From a virus: DNA of 64,000 nucleotides. A model generated the notes under the pieces. The model saw only the letters and a list, made by a program, of their open reading frames with translations, did no database searches and was not told the DNA's origin. The stretch covers positions 62,001-126,000 of the IMG/VR virus record IMGVR_UViG_3300035703_000021, one strand, 5' to 3'. Positions 9,012-18,800 of the stretch are shown one piece after another (the stretch's first letter is position 1; every line of letters begins with the position of its first letter). The position numbers and the translations under genes were made by a program.

Positions 9012-9593
9012 AGGGATAAGGCGATCGAGCAGGTTAAAGTCCCGGTCGGTGTCGCGAAGGACGGTGTGAGGGAGAAGGGAGTAGTGGTTGAGGTAGTTGT
9101 GCATGTAGTCGTAGTAAGCGTAGTGCTCGGCTTCCCGCGCTTTCATCTTATTCTTGATCCACCAGGCCGTGGCGTCCGGGTACTCCTCGCGTACCTCGAT
9201 GAGGTGGTGAGGCTGGCTCCACTCCCACTCCCGCTCGAGAAGGAACACTTTTACGTCCGAACTACGCTCCAGGAAGTAAGACTCAGCGGCCTGGGCCCAC
9301 TCATGGGAGATGGTGATCCGCCTCCGAAACTCGTCGTAGAAGCAGACTTCAGAGAACCCCCGATCACACAGGATGAACTCCGGCATCGTCTCCAGAACGG
9401 AGTCGAAGGGCCCGATGTACTGCTCAATGGGGTTGGAGTGGTGGGGTTGGGGGCCGGAGAAGTGCAGAGCGGTGGCGTCAAGGTCCCTGCGCCGGAACCG
9501 CTCGAGGGTATTCTCGATGATGGTGGATTTGCCAACTCTGTCGGCTCCGAGCAGAACGACTGTGACGGGCTTGGGCATTGGAAGTGAGATCAT
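9006..9593 (-). CDS. P-loop nucleotide kinase (thymidylate kinase-like)
   Basis: A 195-residue protein of the P-loop NMP-kinase type. The Walker A motif GADRVGKST is at residues 16-24. LCDRGFSEVCFYDEF, with Asp77 and Arg78, matches the DR-x-x-S/Y nucleoside-monophosphate-binding motif of thymidylate and deoxynucleoside kinases. A lid-like Arg-rich stretch follows at 110-145. It probably phosphorylates deoxynucleotides for phage DNA synthesis; polynucleotide kinase activity is an alternative. Two starts are possible, Met1 at 9593 or Met6 at 9578. Neither has a Shine-Dalgarno sequence, and the promoter -10 at 9603 leaves almost no leader for the first. Confidence 0.8.
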   Translation of the reverse strand: MISLPMPKPVTVVLLGADRVGKSTIIENTLERFRRRDLDATALHFSGPQPHHSNPIEQYIGPFDSVLETMPEFILCDRGFSEVCFYDEFRRRITISHEWAQAAESYFLERSSDVKVFLLEREWEWSQPHHLIEVREEYPDATAWWIKNKMKAREAEHYAYYDYMHNYLNHYSLLPHTVLRDTDRDFNLLDRLIPV

Positions 9594-9602
9594 AGTAGTC
9601 GT

Positions 9603-9611
9603 ATTATATCA
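9603..9611 (-). promoter_or_regulatory. Sigma-70 promoter with extended -10 (TGATATAAT)
   Basis: Read on the minus strand, TTGACC is followed after 18 nt by TATAAT preceded by TG-A, so both the -35 and extended -10 elements are good. The -10 ends only 9 nt before the kinase ATG at 9593, so the transcript would begin within a few bases of the start codon. The same 164-base divergent gap also holds the plus-strand octamer at 9720 and a GC-rich inverted repeat near 9637-9658. Confidence 0.7.
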
Positions 9612-9719
9612 TGGATAGTGGCTCGTGGTCAAGAGTGCGCGCTCGCGCGCTGGCGCCCGTAGCCCAGTGCATAGTAACTTTTTAACTATTACTTTTGACT
9701 AACGTACTAAAATACTAAA

Positions 9720-9727
9720 GTTTAAAG
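9720..9727 (+). promoter_or_regulatory. Candidate late promoter octamer (GTTTAAAG)
   Basis: GTTTAAAG followed by TAGAGATATAC lies 30 nt before the ATG at 9758, in an AT-rich part of the divergent gap. It belongs to the octamer family placed before structural genes. Confidence 0.6.
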
Positions 9728-9757
9728 TAGAGATATACGATCGCGCAGAGCCGGAAC

Positions 9758-10099
9758 ATGCCCGCCACCCCACAACCTCCTTTCCATCGCTGGGGAGTCA
9801 GATTCACAGCCGACTCCACTCATAACCTATCCTACCTCCAGACAGAGCACGACGAGAACGAGGATTTTGCCTACAGAGGGGAACTTTTCCTCAACGAGAC
9901 GCTGGACCAGGCGTACTACGTCGACAGCACCGGAGTGGCGAGGAAGTTGGGTGGCAGAGACCCGATCCCCTTCTCCCAGATCGACTTCACCGGGCTTCGT
10001 AACTTCGCCGACGACGCCGCAGCCGCCGCTGCTTCTCCCGCAGTGGCGCTGGGTGGGATGTATAGGACCGGAAGCACATTAAAGATCCGAGTGGTTTAA
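9758..10099 (+). CDS. Small putative virion protein
   Basis: A 113-residue protein of unknown function. It begins MPATPQPPFHRWGVRF, has a central segment (GELFLNETLDQAYYVDSTG) like the beta hairpins found at the N-termini of fibre proteins (an ELA.N...D..Y...G pattern), then an Ala-rich helix DDAAAAAASPAVALGG. The short C-terminal tail may be a trimerisation or attachment piece. It stands alone between the octamer at 9720 and the terminator at 10164. A tail-fibre-associated or head-fibre role is plausible. Confidence 0.65.
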   Translation: MPATPQPPFHRWGVRFTADSTHNLSYLQTEHDENEDFAYRGELFLNETLDQAYYVDSTGVARKLGGRDPIPFSQIDFTGLRNFADDAAAAAASPAVALGGMYRTGSTLKIRVV

Positions 10100-10101
10100 A
10101 G
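10094..10101 (+). promoter_or_regulatory. Octamer GTTTAAAG before a terminator and phoH
   Basis: The octamer overlaps the stop of the 9758 gene (GTT TAA AG). About 62 nt downstream the terminator hairpin begins, and phoH follows. If it is a promoter, it would make a transcript of about 80-95 nt ending at the hairpin, or reach phoH by read-through. It may instead be a chance match, because GTT TAA arises easily at stop codons. Confidence 0.35.
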
Positions 10102-10163
10102 ATTGTCAGGATGTGAAAACACTTCTACATGTCCCATAAGCATGAGTCAGAGTGACCCGAAGG

Positions 10164-10195
10164 CCCGAGGAGTTAGTAACTCCCGGGTCTTTTTT
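10164..10195 (+). terminator. Rho-independent terminator upstream of phoH
   Basis: A strong hairpin: CCCG pairs with CGGG around GGAGTTA/TAACTCC, separated by a very short loop, followed by TCTTTTTT. It ends transcription from the 9758 unit or attenuates transcription into phoH. No other gene of useful size lies between 10100 and 10220. Confidence 0.85.
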
Positions 10196-10220
10196 CGCAC
10201 CTACACTAGACGTAAATCTC

Positions 10221-10964
10221 ATGGCCAGAAAATCAACACGGAAACAGCGCCAGCTCGAAGATAACAATCTGCTCTCGTCAGAGAGCACAGCTCCGCAGCC
10301 TAAGTTCCAAGAAAATCGTGTTATTATGCCTCGCAATCCCAACCAGGTGGACGCGATGAGATACCTACGCACGAGAACTCTCACGCTTCTCTCCGGGCCT
10401 CCTGGCACCGCTAAGACCCTTCTTGCTACCTACGTAGCCTGCGAGAAGATGCAGAAGCGCGAGATCGACAAAATCTACTACGTGAAGCCCGTTGTCAACG
10501 TCCCCGGTGAGCAGGGCCTCGGCTTCCTACCTGGCAACCTAGATGAGAAGATCGCTCCGCACATCAGCCCGATCCGCGACTCGTTGGAGGTGTTCATGCC
10601 CAAAGGCAAGGCCGAGTACCTCCTCTCAAAGAAGCACATCGAGTTTCTCCCCATCGAGCACCTCAGGGGGCGTTCGCTCCACCGCTGCATGATCATCGCC
10701 GACGAGATGCAGAACGCCACCACTCATAGCGTCATGACCATTCTCACCCGTCTCGGAGACGGATCGAGCGTGGCGGTACTGGGCGACGTAGTCCAGCGTG
10801 ACCTGGCCAACCGATTTGGCGGAGATGGCCTATCCGACGCCCTCAATCGCCTTCGCTTCCTTCCTGACGTCGGGCATGTTGAGTTCGGGTTTGATGACAT
10901 TGTTCGTTCGGAGTTTGTTCAGTCGGTGATCAGAGCGTACTCCGATCTCTACCAGTCAAAATAG
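10221..10964 (+). CDS. phoH: PhoH-like ATPase
   Basis: A 247-residue P-loop ATPase of the PhoH family. Walker A GPPGTAKT is at residues 59-66 and Walker B MIIADEMQN at about 157-165. The segments PVVNVPGEQGLGFLPG and LGDVVQRDL are also typical of the family. PhoH is very common in cyanophages; its function is uncertain, with RNA-related ATPase or phosphate-stress roles proposed for bacterial relatives. I start it at the ATG at 10221 because the longer frame would begin inside the terminator hairpin. Its promoter is unclear: it lies just after the terminator and ahead of the octamer at 10986. Confidence 0.93.
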   Translation: MARKSTRKQRQLEDNNLLSSESTAPQPKFQENRVIMPRNPNQVDAMRYLRTRTLTLLSGPPGTAKTLLATYVACEKMQKREIDKIYYVKPVVNVPGEQGLGFLPGNLDEKIAPHISPIRDSLEVFMPKGKAEYLLSKKHIEFLPIEHLRGRSLHRCMIIADEMQNATTHSVMTILTRLGDGSSVAVLGDVVQRDLANRFGGDGLSDALNRLRFLPDVGHVEFGFDDIVRSEFVQSVIRAYSDLYQSK

Positions 10965-10985
10965 TATCGAGACCTTACTCGACGA

Positions 10986-10993
10986 GTTGAAAG
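10986..10993 (+). promoter_or_regulatory. Candidate late promoter octamer (GTTGAAAG)
   Basis: GTTGAAAG lies 31 nt before the ATG at 11025. A TATAAT at 10999-11004 follows closely, so a host-type -10 may also be present, though without the TG extension. Confidence 0.5.
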
Positions 10994-11024
10994 CTTAATA
11001 TAATAGAGATGTTGTGTTAAACCC

Positions 11025-14000
11025 ATGGCCACAAAAATAAGTGGAAGTTTTAATCTTTCAGGTCAGTCACTAATCAGTGCACTTAGAAAGAGGGCGGGTA
11101 GACGCGAAGGCAATTCTAATTTCATAGGACTGCAGCGTTCCCTGGCGTTATCGGATGTTAACGATCCGACAAAGTCGCTGAACAACGTTCTCGACAAGAT
11201 CAGCCTTCTGCTTTCCGCGGAGCGTAATCAATACGGTTCCGGATTCAACGCCGTGGACTGGGACGTAACACGCGATTTCATAAACGAGAGGATCGACAAG
11301 GCGTTCCTCAGCCGCTTGGCCAACGCCTCCATCGGGGGCGGAAGTCTCGGTAGCACGGTGTCCATAACACCGAGAATAAGGATCCAGGACAGACTGAACT
11401 TCCTTAACTCGTTCTATGGTGAGGGGAGCTTTGCTGGGCTGCACAGCGGCCCAGACGCTCAGTTCTACAAGGCTCCAACACCCCTCCATATAGGGTTTAT
11501 CAAGTTCTCATTTAATGAGATCACCGGCTCCATGACTGTTACCGAGCTCAAGGGACCCGATGGCACCTCCGATATTACCGCCTCGAGCGTGCTTGGATCG
11601 GAGTCAGTGGTAGTGCTCGATCTCTCGCAGTACAGCAGCACCGGTTTTGAGGTGGATCTTGAGGGGCTAGGGATATCCGCCAGGCTACAGTCCCCGTCAA
11701 CCTGGACCGTGGAGGGTGATTCTGCCCTTGAAAAACTAAATAAGATCAAACTAGCGGTAGGAGGAGCGGGAACTTTCGCCACTCTCAGATTCAGGCTGGT
11801 GAGACCCTACTCGTTCCTCAACGCGCCGAGATGGTTCTACGAGTCCCCCTCGGTTTCGTCGGAGAGCGTGGCCGAAAGCGCCGACGATCTGAACCCAACC
11901 ACATCCCCCCGGGTACTCAAAAACGACAACGGCACCATTGTTCCTTTCGTGCAGAAGGGCTACTGGTACAGTCGTGGGTACGTTGAGACCAGATGGTCGC
12001 CAACGGAACTGTCCCTCGTTACAAACAACGGTGCCAATCCCTCTACTGTGGTGGAGGACTCCAATATGAGATGGCAGGAGCCTCCGTCGAAGCTTCGCAC
12101 TCAGACATACAACTGGGGGGTTAGGTGGGACGGATTTTTGCGCGTCACTGAGGGTACATACGCCTTCGAGATTCAGACAAACGCGCAGGTGAAGATCGAC
12201 ATGGCCATCGCCTCTGGTGGTGGCTGGGGGAACGTGTTCAACACTTCCACCGCCCCTAAGCAGGGAGACCAACTGTACATCTCATCGAGTACTTTTAATA
12301 CGTCGGCGTTGGATGACAGGTATAAGTATTTTCAGGCTACGGGCTGGGTGGCGTACGTTCCCATTACGATAAGAATGTACCACGGCGGCCCGGACAAGGT
12401 CCAGCCTGAGGAGGTGATCTCGCCTGAGCCCAACCTATTCATCAAGACCACGTCGCTCCCGTCTACTAAGACTTTCTACAGCAGAGACTACTCGGTGACG
12501 CTCGCGGGAACCGACGGCGCTTGGACTCTTACCAGTTCCAACCTTGCCGCTCTCATCTCCATCCTGCAGGACGCGAATGCTTCCGTGTCCTACTCATTGA
12601 CCGCTCTGGGGACCCAGGTGCTCGCGACCCCATTGGCTATCTCGCTGACAACCAACGGCACCACTGTCAGCAGCGCGACGACAGGACTCGCCGCCGGAAC
12701 TTACACTCTCGCAATCAGACCTAACCGCCCTACGGAGTTCAACGCGAACCTGTACGCCCTGTGGAAGGGTCGTATAGCGTCCCCTCAGTCCACTCATAAG
12801 AGTTACGCGGATTTGATCGATGGCTCATTTACTCCCGATATTCAGAAGATCGCCTTTGACTCTAGGCCGGAGTGGTGGAAAGTGAGTGAAGGCCACTCCT
12901 ACAACAACCAGCAGTTGCCTTCGTCGAGCAACGACCCTCTGGACGGATTCGTACGTAATTCATTTAAGAGCGTTCTGAAGTCAGACGCGCCAGGCGTCGG
13001 GCTTTACGGAAACGGAGGCAGCCCAGTCACGTATACCTCGCGCCCGAATATGATCCTGGGCGAGGCTCGGTTTGGTGTTACAGATACGTTAGGGTCCAAT
13101 TACATCGGTGTTCGGATCGTTCCTAATCTTCTCGGGGAGGGCGGAAAGTTCACTATTAACGCTCTGCCTGTTAATAATGCTACCTTTACCGACTCAACGC
13201 TTCTGGGCCAGAATGACCTTGGAGGTGGCTCTAATCACCTTACTTTCGCGGGGGATAAGCTTAATCCTAGGGTGATGCAGGTCTACCTATGGACCAACCC
13301 GACCATACCTTCAACTTCTACGTACAATAAGTACTTTCTTCACATCAATCTTACTAACGTAACGCAGTCAGATAACCCAGTTACTTACGGACTACCACCA
13401 TTCAGCAGCAATGAGTGGTTGTCTCCTATCACGATCATGGGCACCAGAGTGGCTAGTGATTCGGCATTTACAACGCCGTCGAATTTTGTCTCGCCCCTAC
13501 CTCTCACGGCGGAGAAGATCACTCTTGGAGCGTACGATCTTCTAGCGTTCTCCGTGAATCTTTCGTCTATCCTCGTCGGTGGTGGAGAGGTGAATCAATT
13601 TTCAGGTAAGTACCTTCAGTTTTTCACTGAAGACGACCTTGCGTTCCAGTACTCCAGAGTGGATACAGGGGAGTCGCTTTCGTTCGCTGACGTTCTAAAG
13701 CTAACTTACACGGGCACTGCACCTAACTACGTATTTCAAGGAGCGAGCAGCGAGATCCCCAGACCACCATCCGACCGCGTTACTCCGTTTGGATTCGATA
13801 AATCTCAATTCAGCACCGGACTGTGCTATCCTCCATACAGTATCGGCAATCCGCTGCTCAGTAGCGTTGCGATAGAGGACACTCCTCTGTACACAACTCC
13901 CAGCGGCAATTACGACGTGTTCTGGGGAGATCCTACCAAGTCGGGTCTGGGAGGTAATACCCTAACACTTACGGAGAAGATCGAGTTTCAGAGCGCCGAC

Positions 14001-14174
14001 GCCACGGGCATCGAAACGCTCAGCTCTCCTCCGACCGTGCTGTACTCCCAGTACACTCACAGACTGAAGATAGACTCCCCGCTCCAGGGTTCCTTCGACG
14101 AGGACGTGCTGGAGCACATCGGCAACGGTGAGAAGGTTAAGGAGTCCTACTACGCCTACGTTCAGCTGGCCTAA
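11025..14174 (+). CDS. Large virion protein with PA14-like domain
   Basis: A 1049-residue protein, probably a tail appendage or adhesin. Residues about 320-460 resemble a PA14 carbohydrate-binding beta barrel: a segment with the WSPTEL start, then NWGVRWDGFLRVTEGTYAF, QVKIDMA and a late VPITIRMYHGG strand. The rest is beta rich with Ser/Thr/Gly-rich turns; the N-terminal 130 residues are helical (SLISALRKRAGRREGN). PA14 domains bind glycans, so contact with host surface polysaccharide is plausible. It is the only gene behind the octamer at 10986. Its stop overlaps the converging gene by four bases, with no visible terminator. PA14 is called from sequence pattern only. Confidence 0.75.
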   Translation: MATKISGSFNLSGQSLISALRKRAGRREGNSNFIGLQRSLALSDVNDPTKSLNNVLDKISLLLSAERNQYGSGFNAVDWDVTRDFINERIDKAFLSRLANASIGGGSLGSTVSITPRIRIQDRLNFLNSFYGEGSFAGLHSGPDAQFYKAPTPLHIGFIKFSFNEITGSMTVTELKGPDGTSDITASSVLGSESVVVLDLSQYSSTGFEVDLEGLGISARLQSPSTWTVEGDSALEKLNKIKLAVGGAGTFATLRFRLVRPYSFLNAPRWFYESPSVSSESVAESADDLNPTTSPRVLKNDNGTIVPFVQKGYWYSRGYVETRWSPTELSLVTNNGANPSTVVEDSNMRWQEPPSKLRTQTYNWGVRWDGFLRVTEGTYAFEIQTNAQVKIDMAIASGGGWGNVFNTSTAPKQGDQLYISSSTFNTSALDDRYKYFQATGWVAYVPITIRMYHGGPDKVQPEEVISPEPNLFIKTTSLPSTKTFYSRDYSVTLAGTDGAWTLTSSNLAALISILQDANASVSYSLTALGTQVLATPLAISLTTNGTTVSSATTGLAAGTYTLAIRPNRPTEFNANLYALWKGRIASPQSTHKSYADLIDGSFTPDIQKIAFDSRPEWWKVSEGHSYNNQQLPSSSNDPLDGFVRNSFKSVLKSDAPGVGLYGNGGSPVTYTSRPNMILGEARFGVTDTLGSNYIGVRIVPNLLGEGGKFTINALPVNNATFTDSTLLGQNDLGGGSNHLTFAGDKLNPRVMQVYLWTNPTIPSTSTYNKYFLHINLTNVTQSDNPVTYGLPPFSSNEWLSPITIMGTRVASDSAFTTPSNFVSPLPLTAEKITLGAYDLLAFSVNLSSILVGGGEVNQFSGKYLQFFTEDDLAFQYSRVDTGESLSFADVLKLTYTGTAPNYVFQGASSEIPRPPSDRVTPFGFDKSQFSTGLCYPPYSIGNPLLSSVAIEDTPLYTTPSGNYDVFWGDPTKSGLGGNTLTLTEKIEFQSADATGIETLSSPPTVLYSQYTHRLKIDSPLQGSFDEDVLEHIGNGEKVKESYYAYVQLA

Positions 14175-15844
14175 ATGGCCAGCATTTTCGCATCCTTGAT
14201 TGTCGTACCTTCCATATAGGAGAAGAGAGGCCACAGTTTCAGTTGAGCCGTCAGGCTGTCCACTGTCAGGGTCCTGTGGAACACGAATCCACCGGCCCCG
14301 GCCGTTGAGGATATATTCTGGATCAGAGTGGAGATCTGCGTATTGAATCCTCTGATTGAGGCTGTGGTTAACGGCTCACCTGGCTTATAGTAGGATGCAC
14401 TTACGGAGTACTTGTAGGCTCCGGATTCCGCCAGCGCGGCTCCGGAGATGTTATAAATTGCCGGACTGAGATACAACCTGCCGTTCTGGCTCATGAACGC
14501 CTTGTCGTCGGAACTGAATGCTCTCTGATACTTCTCTCCGGTCCACAGCCAGATTCCTGGCACGGCCTGACCGCTAAGAGTGACCTGACCGGGTTGGCTA
14601 AGTGAGGCCAGAGCGAAGAAGTCTACGGACGACTGGTCCAGCACTCCGTCCGGGTCCCTGAACACCATTCTGTGTTCCGTGGAGATATTTCGTCCTTCGA
14701 TGATATTGTACTTAGAACCCAAGTTGTTTGTCTTGTCAAATTCCGTCTTCTGCACACGTTTGTTCTGAATGAAGTACTTGAATCCGTCCCTTAGCGTCTC
14801 AGTGGCGCCTGAGAGGTTTCTTAGGCTGCCGCTAATGTCCTCGGCGGACTCGTAACCGTCTTCGTACGACCAGAAGAAGGACCGACCGTTGAGATTGTAG
14901 AGCTGGATCAGGTTATCTGATGAGATCTGGTCCTGTCTCTTGAGTACAAGGGAGGGTGATGGAGCCGGGTTTATAACCTGCGCGGTGTCGTAGGCCAGGC
15001 CAAGATACACGTACTTGGAAGTTTTGTCGTCGAATAGGAAGAACCCATCCCTGTCCGCGAACTTCACTCGGTAGGTGTACCTCTCGTTCTTTAGCAAGGC
15101 TTTTGTGGACACCTCACCGTTGGCGTAGCTATCATGATACAGGGCGTTACCGGAGTAGTTAAAGCACTTATCCTCGGCCGGGTCTTCGTAGGATTCGCAC
15201 GACGGTAGAAGCTCTAGGGCCTCACCGGCTATGTACTTACTACCGCCCGAGACTATATCGAAGGTGGAGGTGCGGCTTATGGTCCCGTCGGAGTTAACCG
15301 TAACAGTCACCACCGCGTCCTTAGATCCAGACTCCCTACCCACTACGCGGGCATTGACTGTTGCCGGGAGGGTCACAGCCACGCCATTGGCGTCTTTCAC
15401 GGAGTACTGCTCGCCCGAACCGAGCACACTAACAGCGACGATGGAGCCATTGACTGAGGACTTAATTGGAGCACCAACGCTTAGCTCAGCACCACTACGT
15501 AGATCCAGAGCTACGGGGAATTTATCAAACCAGACTCTGTTCTCGTCGGAGAACGTGTACAGCGCTTGCACTAGGCTATCGGCCCCGCTTCCCAGCTTTC
15601 CCTGCGTGATGAATTTGGTTCTGAGCGACACGACTCCCGCGGAGTCTGCCAGAGGTTCGTTGATAAGCCCGTAGATCTGATTGTCGGACTGCGTGCTTGG
15701 GGAGTACACAGCGGACTCCAATCTGCTCGCGAACGCGAACAGCAGAAGATCCTGGTGTACCTGCGGAGCGTATAGCTTCTGGAGCGCGTCCGTGGCATTC
15801 AAGCCCGCCTCGGATAGGTTATTTCTGGTATAGAGTCCTGACAT
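14171..15844 (-). CDS. Putative tail fibre/virion protein with Cys motif
   Basis: A 557-residue protein of beta-rich composition. Residues 135-215 carry a GSGEQYSVKDANG...GGSKYIAGE module like those in the 8221-8952 and 40714-42594 proteins. Residues 212-230 (LLPSCESYEDPAEDKCFNY) closely match residues 101-119 of the hub protein, suggesting a shared disulfide or metal-binding element. The rest contains aromatic, Gly-rich strands such as YRVKFADRDGFFLFDD. It is the last gene of the 19444-14171 unit, nine bases after the LRR-like gene. A structural role in the tail tip or fibres is inferred; the exact part is unknown. Confidence 0.7.
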   Translation of the reverse strand: MSGLYTRNNLSEAGLNATDALQKLYAPQVHQDLLLFAFASRLESAVYSPSTQSDNQIYGLINEPLADSAGVVSLRTKFITQGKLGSGADSLVQALYTFSDENRVWFDKFPVALDLRSGAELSVGAPIKSSVNGSIVAVSVLGSGEQYSVKDANGVAVTLPATVNARVVGRESGSKDAVVTVTVNSDGTISRTSTFDIVSGGSKYIAGEALELLPSCESYEDPAEDKCFNYSGNALYHDSYANGEVSTKALLKNERYTYRVKFADRDGFFLFDDKTSKYVYLGLAYDTAQVINPAPSPSLVLKRQDQISSDNLIQLYNLNGRSFFWSYEDGYESAEDISGSLRNLSGATETLRDGFKYFIQNKRVQKTEFDKTNNLGSKYNIIEGRNISTEHRMVFRDPDGVLDQSSVDFFALASLSQPGQVTLSGQAVPGIWLWTGEKYQRAFSSDDKAFMSQNGRLYLSPAIYNISGAALAESGAYKYSVSASYYKPGEPLTTASIRGFNTQISTLIQNISSTAGAGGFVFHRTLTVDSLTAQLKLWPLFSYMEGTTIKDAKMLAI

Positions 15845-15853
15845 AGTGATCTT

Positions 15854-18800
15854 TTAGTTGAGTCTTAGGATCTGGTTGGAAGCGTTTCTCCAGCAGATTC
15901 CGCTGATGCCGGATGGGCAGGAGGCGAGGGAGGTTAGGCCCGAGTCCGTGATCGACTGGTTTCGAGTCGTAACAACCTCGTAAGTTGTTGATACTGTCGT
16001 CGGGGATGTAAGTGGGGCCACGTAGGTAAATCCCATATCAAACCTGATGCCGGACAGGTTTCTGAACTTAGTGCCCAGTGGGCTCTCAGTTACTATCTGT
16101 GTTTTGTTCCTCTGTATCTTGTGATAAGCTCCGTTCACGAAGGCTCCTGGAACCTGCCTTGTTGTCGTACCGGCAGCCACCAGCTTGGTTTCGGAAGCAC
16201 CGGCTTCATTTGTAACGGTGACCTGATTGAATACGTCAAGTGTCTCCGATCTGAAAAGCGAAGTAACCACGTCCGGGCCGGGGGCAACTGTGGTGGGAAA
16301 GATCTCCTGCTGCGTATAGTTAGAGTACTTGCCAGCCGAAGAGAGCTTGTTTCCCGAGAGTCTCACTAAGCAGTTAGTGAATCTCCGCAGTTTATCTATA
16401 TCAACAACCTGGGATATGAGTCTCTGCACCACGGAGACGGGAAGGTTGTTCTCTGACAGATCCACGGTTATCTTCCTGGAGCCACCAGAGAAGATTTTTG
16501 ATAGCGTCGAGGAAGAGCAGTCCGTGAGCATATTCCTACCAAAATCCACCGCGGAGTACGAGTCGTCAGCCACCTTGCCGAATCCGTTTCTGATATCCAG
16601 AGTCCCAGAGAGCCTGCAGTTTCTTGCTCTGAACCTCGATACTTCCGAGAACCCTGACTTGAACCACCCGGAGATGTCAACAGTATTTCTGGTGAATACG
16701 AGAGTGCTGGATAGCGGATCAGGAATATTGCTGCTGATGGTCACGGTTGTATCTGTCACCGAGAGCACTCTGGCCAGCTCCGGCCCCGTGGCACTGGCCC
16801 TCACGGAGTCATTTACCAGCACCTTCTGCCTCATCGCTGAGCCACCGGTCAGTGTGAATACGGCATCATCCGGATCGGCGCTCGAGGCCGGAATAGCTCT
16901 GGAGATGCTCAGGCCACTTACCGACGTGCCCGAATGCGAACCGGATACGCAAGCGTCTCTCAACTCCGGTACTCCCCAGTCGCTTCTGTAAACACTCTCA
17001 AGGCAGTTATTCACATCCACCACCTGAACTTCCGTAGTTGATGTGCCCTCGAAATCGGGAGGAAGGGCCCCTCCGTTCTCCGCGTTGCAACTCCAGGCGA
17101 CTACGGAAACGATATCGCGGGCAAAGTAGAAATTGGACGGGGCGATAGACAGCGTTCTGAGGTCGTAGAAATCCGACCGGTTAATGTCCACTCCGATCTG
17201 CTTTCTGTCCGTCTCGTAAAGTCTCGTGGTTGGGAAGATGGGGAATCTTCCGGTCAGTCTACTGGCCACAGATTCAAATGATGTCAGGCTGTACAGATTC
17301 TTCAAGTCGTTCTTCCTGAATCTATATGCCGGACCGAAGTACCCTATCGAGAATCCTGTGAGCTTGTGCTCGGCTCCTAAAGCCCGGTCGGGAGCAAAAT
17401 TACCGGGAAGAAGGAAGCTTACACCGTTATCCACAATCGCGGACAGACTATTGCATCTCCCAATGCTTATAGCGACGAGGTTTCCGGTCTCAGTGGCCGG
17501 ATTACTACCGAGCGAGGGCATGACCCCCGTGGTGTTAGATTCGTACAGGTAGAGACCCGTTAGCTTCGGTGCCCTGAGAGCCGAGGACACATTGTCGAAC
17601 TTAGCGCCGCCGGAGAACGACGCGTCAAGAGACGTAAGAGAACTCCACTGTCCGGACTGAAGATTGATTGAGACACCCGTTCTGTTGATATCGATGGAGA
17701 CGGTGTTCAGCAGCCAAGTGCTCCAGCTGGTGTCCGATGGGTTATTGATGTAACCAACGATATTGTGATGCTGCCCGTACCTTCCTCCAACATTAAATGA
17801 TCTCATCAAGTACCGTGATACGTGATTACTGTTGGTATGGTCGGCTGAAGTTCCGACGTTCGAGATATTCCCCTCCGCCCCTGAGCCGTAGATGTTGTAA
17901 TCGATCAGAAAGCCGTTATTTTTGATCCTAGGAAGACTACCGAACAGGTATCTGTAAAGCCGGTCTGGATCGAAGTTAGACCAGTCAAGAGACCTCAGAT
18001 TCGGGAACACATCGTCGAATCTAGGGCTTCTGCCATAGAATCGGTCCCCTAGCCTAAGTGACTCCATCGCTGAGAACTCCCTGAAGTCGGTTCCAGCGAC
18101 CCGGCTCTCGTTGCGAATGTACTTTCTGAATATCGGATCCGACCAGTCATTGCCGTCCTCGTTGAGGAATACGCCTTTCTTAGGAACGGTTAAGTAGCTG
18201 ATTCCGGTGTACAGCTGGCCAAACCCAGTTGCAACTGCCGAGGAATCTCGTATATCAAACCATCCCATCGGCCCGCTTCTCCAGACGTCTCCGGAGTTGC
18301 CTAGATCCAGGACTCTCAGCTTATTCTTTAGGGTCTTAAGCCACAGCGGAAGGATCGTTATCGATCCCTCGGACATTCTAAAGACCTCGAGGTTGTTAAA
18401 TCCAATGAGTCCTAAGTCCTTGCGATCGGGGAACTCCTTCACGTCTATGCCGGAAAACTCCAGCCCCTTAACCTTCTCGGGGTTTACGTAGATGTACAGG
18501 TACAGATCGTAGAGATTCTGGTATCCGGTTTTTGTGATGTCTAGGTTCAGAGTGTATGTCAGCGATCCCTCTTGCTGACTTGCCGACGAAACCGGCAGGA
18601 ACTCCACCGGCGCGGCGTTAGGACGGGCTTGGGCCGGCTGGATCTGGAATCCGTAGAAGTACGGAGCGTTAGCGTCGGTAAACGTAAACGTGATAGAGCC
18701 TGTGGCCATACGGCAGAATATTCTCAGTGGCGTATTCTTGGTGGCCAAAAGCCTAACGGGTGCGCTTGTTCCCGTGTTGCCGTTATCTATGTCAACTCTG

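Noticed and set aside
9637-9658. GC-rich inverted repeat GCGCGCTCGCGCGC
   Set aside because: It could form a hairpin but has no T-run on either strand, so it is not called a terminator. A role as a divergent-promoter insulator cannot be supported.
10152-10220. Longer phoH frame starting with GTG at 10152
   Set aside because: It would start before and include the terminator hairpin, and its added residues do not resemble PhoH. The ATG at 10221 is used.
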